From the NCBI GenBank assembly GCA_031258035.1, contig JAIRNL010000029.1:1-7238 (forward strand): DNA of 7,238 bases, written 5' to 3'. The notes beneath the pieces were generated by a model. The model was not told the DNA's origin. It searched no databases and was given only the letters and a program-made list of their open reading frames with translations. The stretch comes from Azoarcus sp. Lineage in GTDB: Bacteria; Pseudomonadota; Gammaproteobacteria; Burkholderiales; Rhodocyclaceae. Positions 6,378-7,238 of this stretch are shown here, one piece after another; positions within the stretch are counted from its first letter, which is position 1; the number at the start of each line of letters is the position of its first letter. A program made the translations under genes and the position numbers.

Positions 6378-7085
6378 ATGAAATCAAAAAGACTTGAAAT
6401 CGACAAGGTCGCATCGTTCCTACGCGACGGCATGACCATCATGTATGGCGGATTCATGGGCAACGGCACGCCGCCGCGGCTCATGCAGGCCATCCTGGAT
6501 TCCGGCGTCAAGGATCTCACGGTGATCGGCGACGACGCGGCGTTTTCCGACGCGACCAAGGGCCCGGAAGGCATCGGCCTGCTGGTGCGCAACAAGCGGG
6601 TCAGGAAGATGATCACCGGCCACATCGGCCTGAACAAGGAAGCACAGCGCCAGATGCTCGCGGGCGAAATGGAAATCGAACTCTGCCCGATCGGCACGAT
6701 CGCCGAACGCATCCGCGCCGGCGGCTCCGGCCTGGGCGGCGTGCTCACCCCCACCGGCGTGGGCACGAGCGTGGAAGACGTGCCGCAGGATCTGACCGTC
6801 AACGGCCAGAAATACACAAAGAAGCCAGTGTTCACCATCAACGGACGCGACTTCCTCTATGAAACCCCGCTCAAGGCCGATCTTGCGGTGCTGGAAGCCG
6901 TGCAGGCCGACAAATACGGCAACCTCGTCTATTACACCTCGATGCGCAACCACAACCCGCTGATGGCGCTCGCCGCCGAAACGGTCATCGTCGAGGCGCA
7001 CCAGATCGTCGAGATCGGCTGCATCGACCCCGATCATGTGATGACGCCGGGCGTGCTGGTCGATCACATCGTCTACCCCAGTTGA
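6378..7085 (+). CDS. atoD: acetate/acetoacetate-type CoA-transferase, alpha subunit (AtoD/CtfA family)
   Basis: This 235-residue cytoplasmic protein carries the family I CoA-transferase alpha signature: DGMTIMYGGFMGNGTP (17-32), with the GGF-GxP glycine-rich block that helps bind CoA. ELCPIGTIAERIRAGGSGLGG (101-121), LTPTGVGT (123-130), NPLMALAAETVIVEA (193-207) and MTPGVLVDHIV (222-232) follow in the order seen in AtoD and CtfA. With the beta subunit it moves CoA between short-chain acyl-CoAs and acetate or acetoacetate. The actual acid partner cannot be read from this subunit. Residues 139-146 (LTVNGQKY) and 152-159 (FTINGRDF) look like two copies of one element that occurs once in E. coli AtoD as I recall it. 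This makes the protein about 13 residues longer there. The ATG at 6378 is supported by AGGAG 9 nt upstream. The beta-subunit gene starts 19 nt after the stop. Confidence 0.93.
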   Translation: MKSKRLEIDKVASFLRDGMTIMYGGFMGNGTPPRLMQAILDSGVKDLTVIGDDAAFSDATKGPEGIGLLVRNKRVRKMITGHIGLNKEAQRQMLAGEMEIELCPIGTIAERIRAGGSGLGGVLTPTGVGTSVEDVPQDLTVNGQKYTKKPVFTINGRDFLYETPLKADLAVLEAVQADKYGNLVYYTSMRNHNPLMALAAETVIVEAHQIVEIGCIDPDHVMTPGVLVDHIVYPS

Positions 7086-7104
7086 GCAAGGTGAGGAGAA
7101 AACC

Positions 7105-7238
7105 ATGTCAGAACAAATAAGCGCCAAGGAATTCATCGCGCGCCGCATCGCGCTGGAATTGAACGACGGCGATGTCGTCAACCTGGGCATCGGCCTGCCG
7201 ACGCTGGTCGCCAACTACCTGCCGCCCGGCGTCACCCT
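7105..7238 (+). CDS. atoA: acetate/acetoacetate-type CoA-transferase, beta subunit, N-terminal part
   Basis: The first 44 codons and two bases are present; the rest runs off the window. The start ATG has AGGAG 6 nt upstream (7094-7098). The sequence MSEQISAKEFIARRIALEL leads into NDGDVVNLGIGLPTLVANYL (20-39). The VNLGIGLPT block is characteristic of AtoA/CtfB beta subunits. The catalytic glutamate of the SENG motif comes later in the family and is not in the window, so activity cannot be judged. The gene is 19 nt downstream of the alpha subunit and almost certainly in the same operon, giving the usual alpha-beta order. Confidence 0.92.
   Translation, partial: MSEQISAKEFIARRIALELNDGDVVNLGIGLPTLVANYLPPGVT

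Noticed and set aside
6254..6397. A 47-codon open frame beginning ATGGGCGCC in the divergent region
   Set aside because: It has no ribosome site, overlaps the alpha-subunit start in another frame, and its product is low-complexity Arg/Ser/Gly with no family resemblance.
6420..7214. A 264-codon open frame on the - strand antisense to the CoA-transferase genes
   Set aside because: It spans both subunit genes and their ribosome site; the + strand products have firm family signatures.
1..7238. CRISPR arrays, tRNA or rRNA genes, insertion sequences, long inverted repeats
   Set aside because: Reading both strands, I saw no regularly spaced repeats, no tRNA-like cloverleaf or TTCGA-type arm in context, no transposase motifs and no terminal inverted repeats. 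Genes or short spacers account for the whole window.

Overview
The window is GC-rich chromosomal DNA with tightly packed genes. The - strand block hemC-hemD-hemX-hemY, with HemX and HemY as separate proteins, is typical of Betaproteobacteria. A Rhodocyclales-like bacterium is my best guess, but this is inference from gene order and composition, since no rRNA or marker gene is present.

Layout. (1) Bases 1-1909, + strand: the 3' end of an O-acetylhomoserine sulfhydrylase gene (metY), then an unnamed SAM-dependent methyltransferase (301-1263), then a cupin of the DMSP-lyase-like family (1271-1909). The last two are 7 nt apart and probably cotranscribed. (2) Bases 1944-6137, - strand: hemC, hemD, hemX, hemY in that transcriptional order, with a 4-nt overlap or gaps of 9-10 nt. 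The block converges on the cupin gene with 34 nt between the stop codons. (3) Bases 6138-6377: a 240-nt divergent intergenic region with a plausible extended -10 promoter for hemC, a leader stem-loop before the CoA-transferase gene, and a strong Shine-Dalgarno-like purine tract that serves no start codon. (4) Bases 6378-7238, + strand: an AtoD/CtfA-type CoA-transferase alpha subunit and the first 44 codons of its beta subunit.

How the genes work together. HemC makes hydroxymethylbilane from porphobilinogen and HemD cyclises it to uroporphyrinogen III. HemX and HemY are membrane-anchored accessory proteins of the same pathway. AtoD and AtoA form a heteromeric short-chain acyl-CoA:acetate/acetoacetate CoA-transferase.

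The most interesting part is the left end. The methyltransferase recalls, from memory, the N-terminal domain of plant methionine S-methyltransferase and bacterial MmtN, which make S-methylmethionine, a sulfonium. The cupin retains the complete metal and catalytic signature of DMSP lyases, which cleave a sulfonium. Beside metY, this suggests a small methyl-sulfur or sulfonium module. The substrates are unknown and the link is a hypothesis. The AtoD gene also carries what looks like an in-frame 39-bp tandem duplication.
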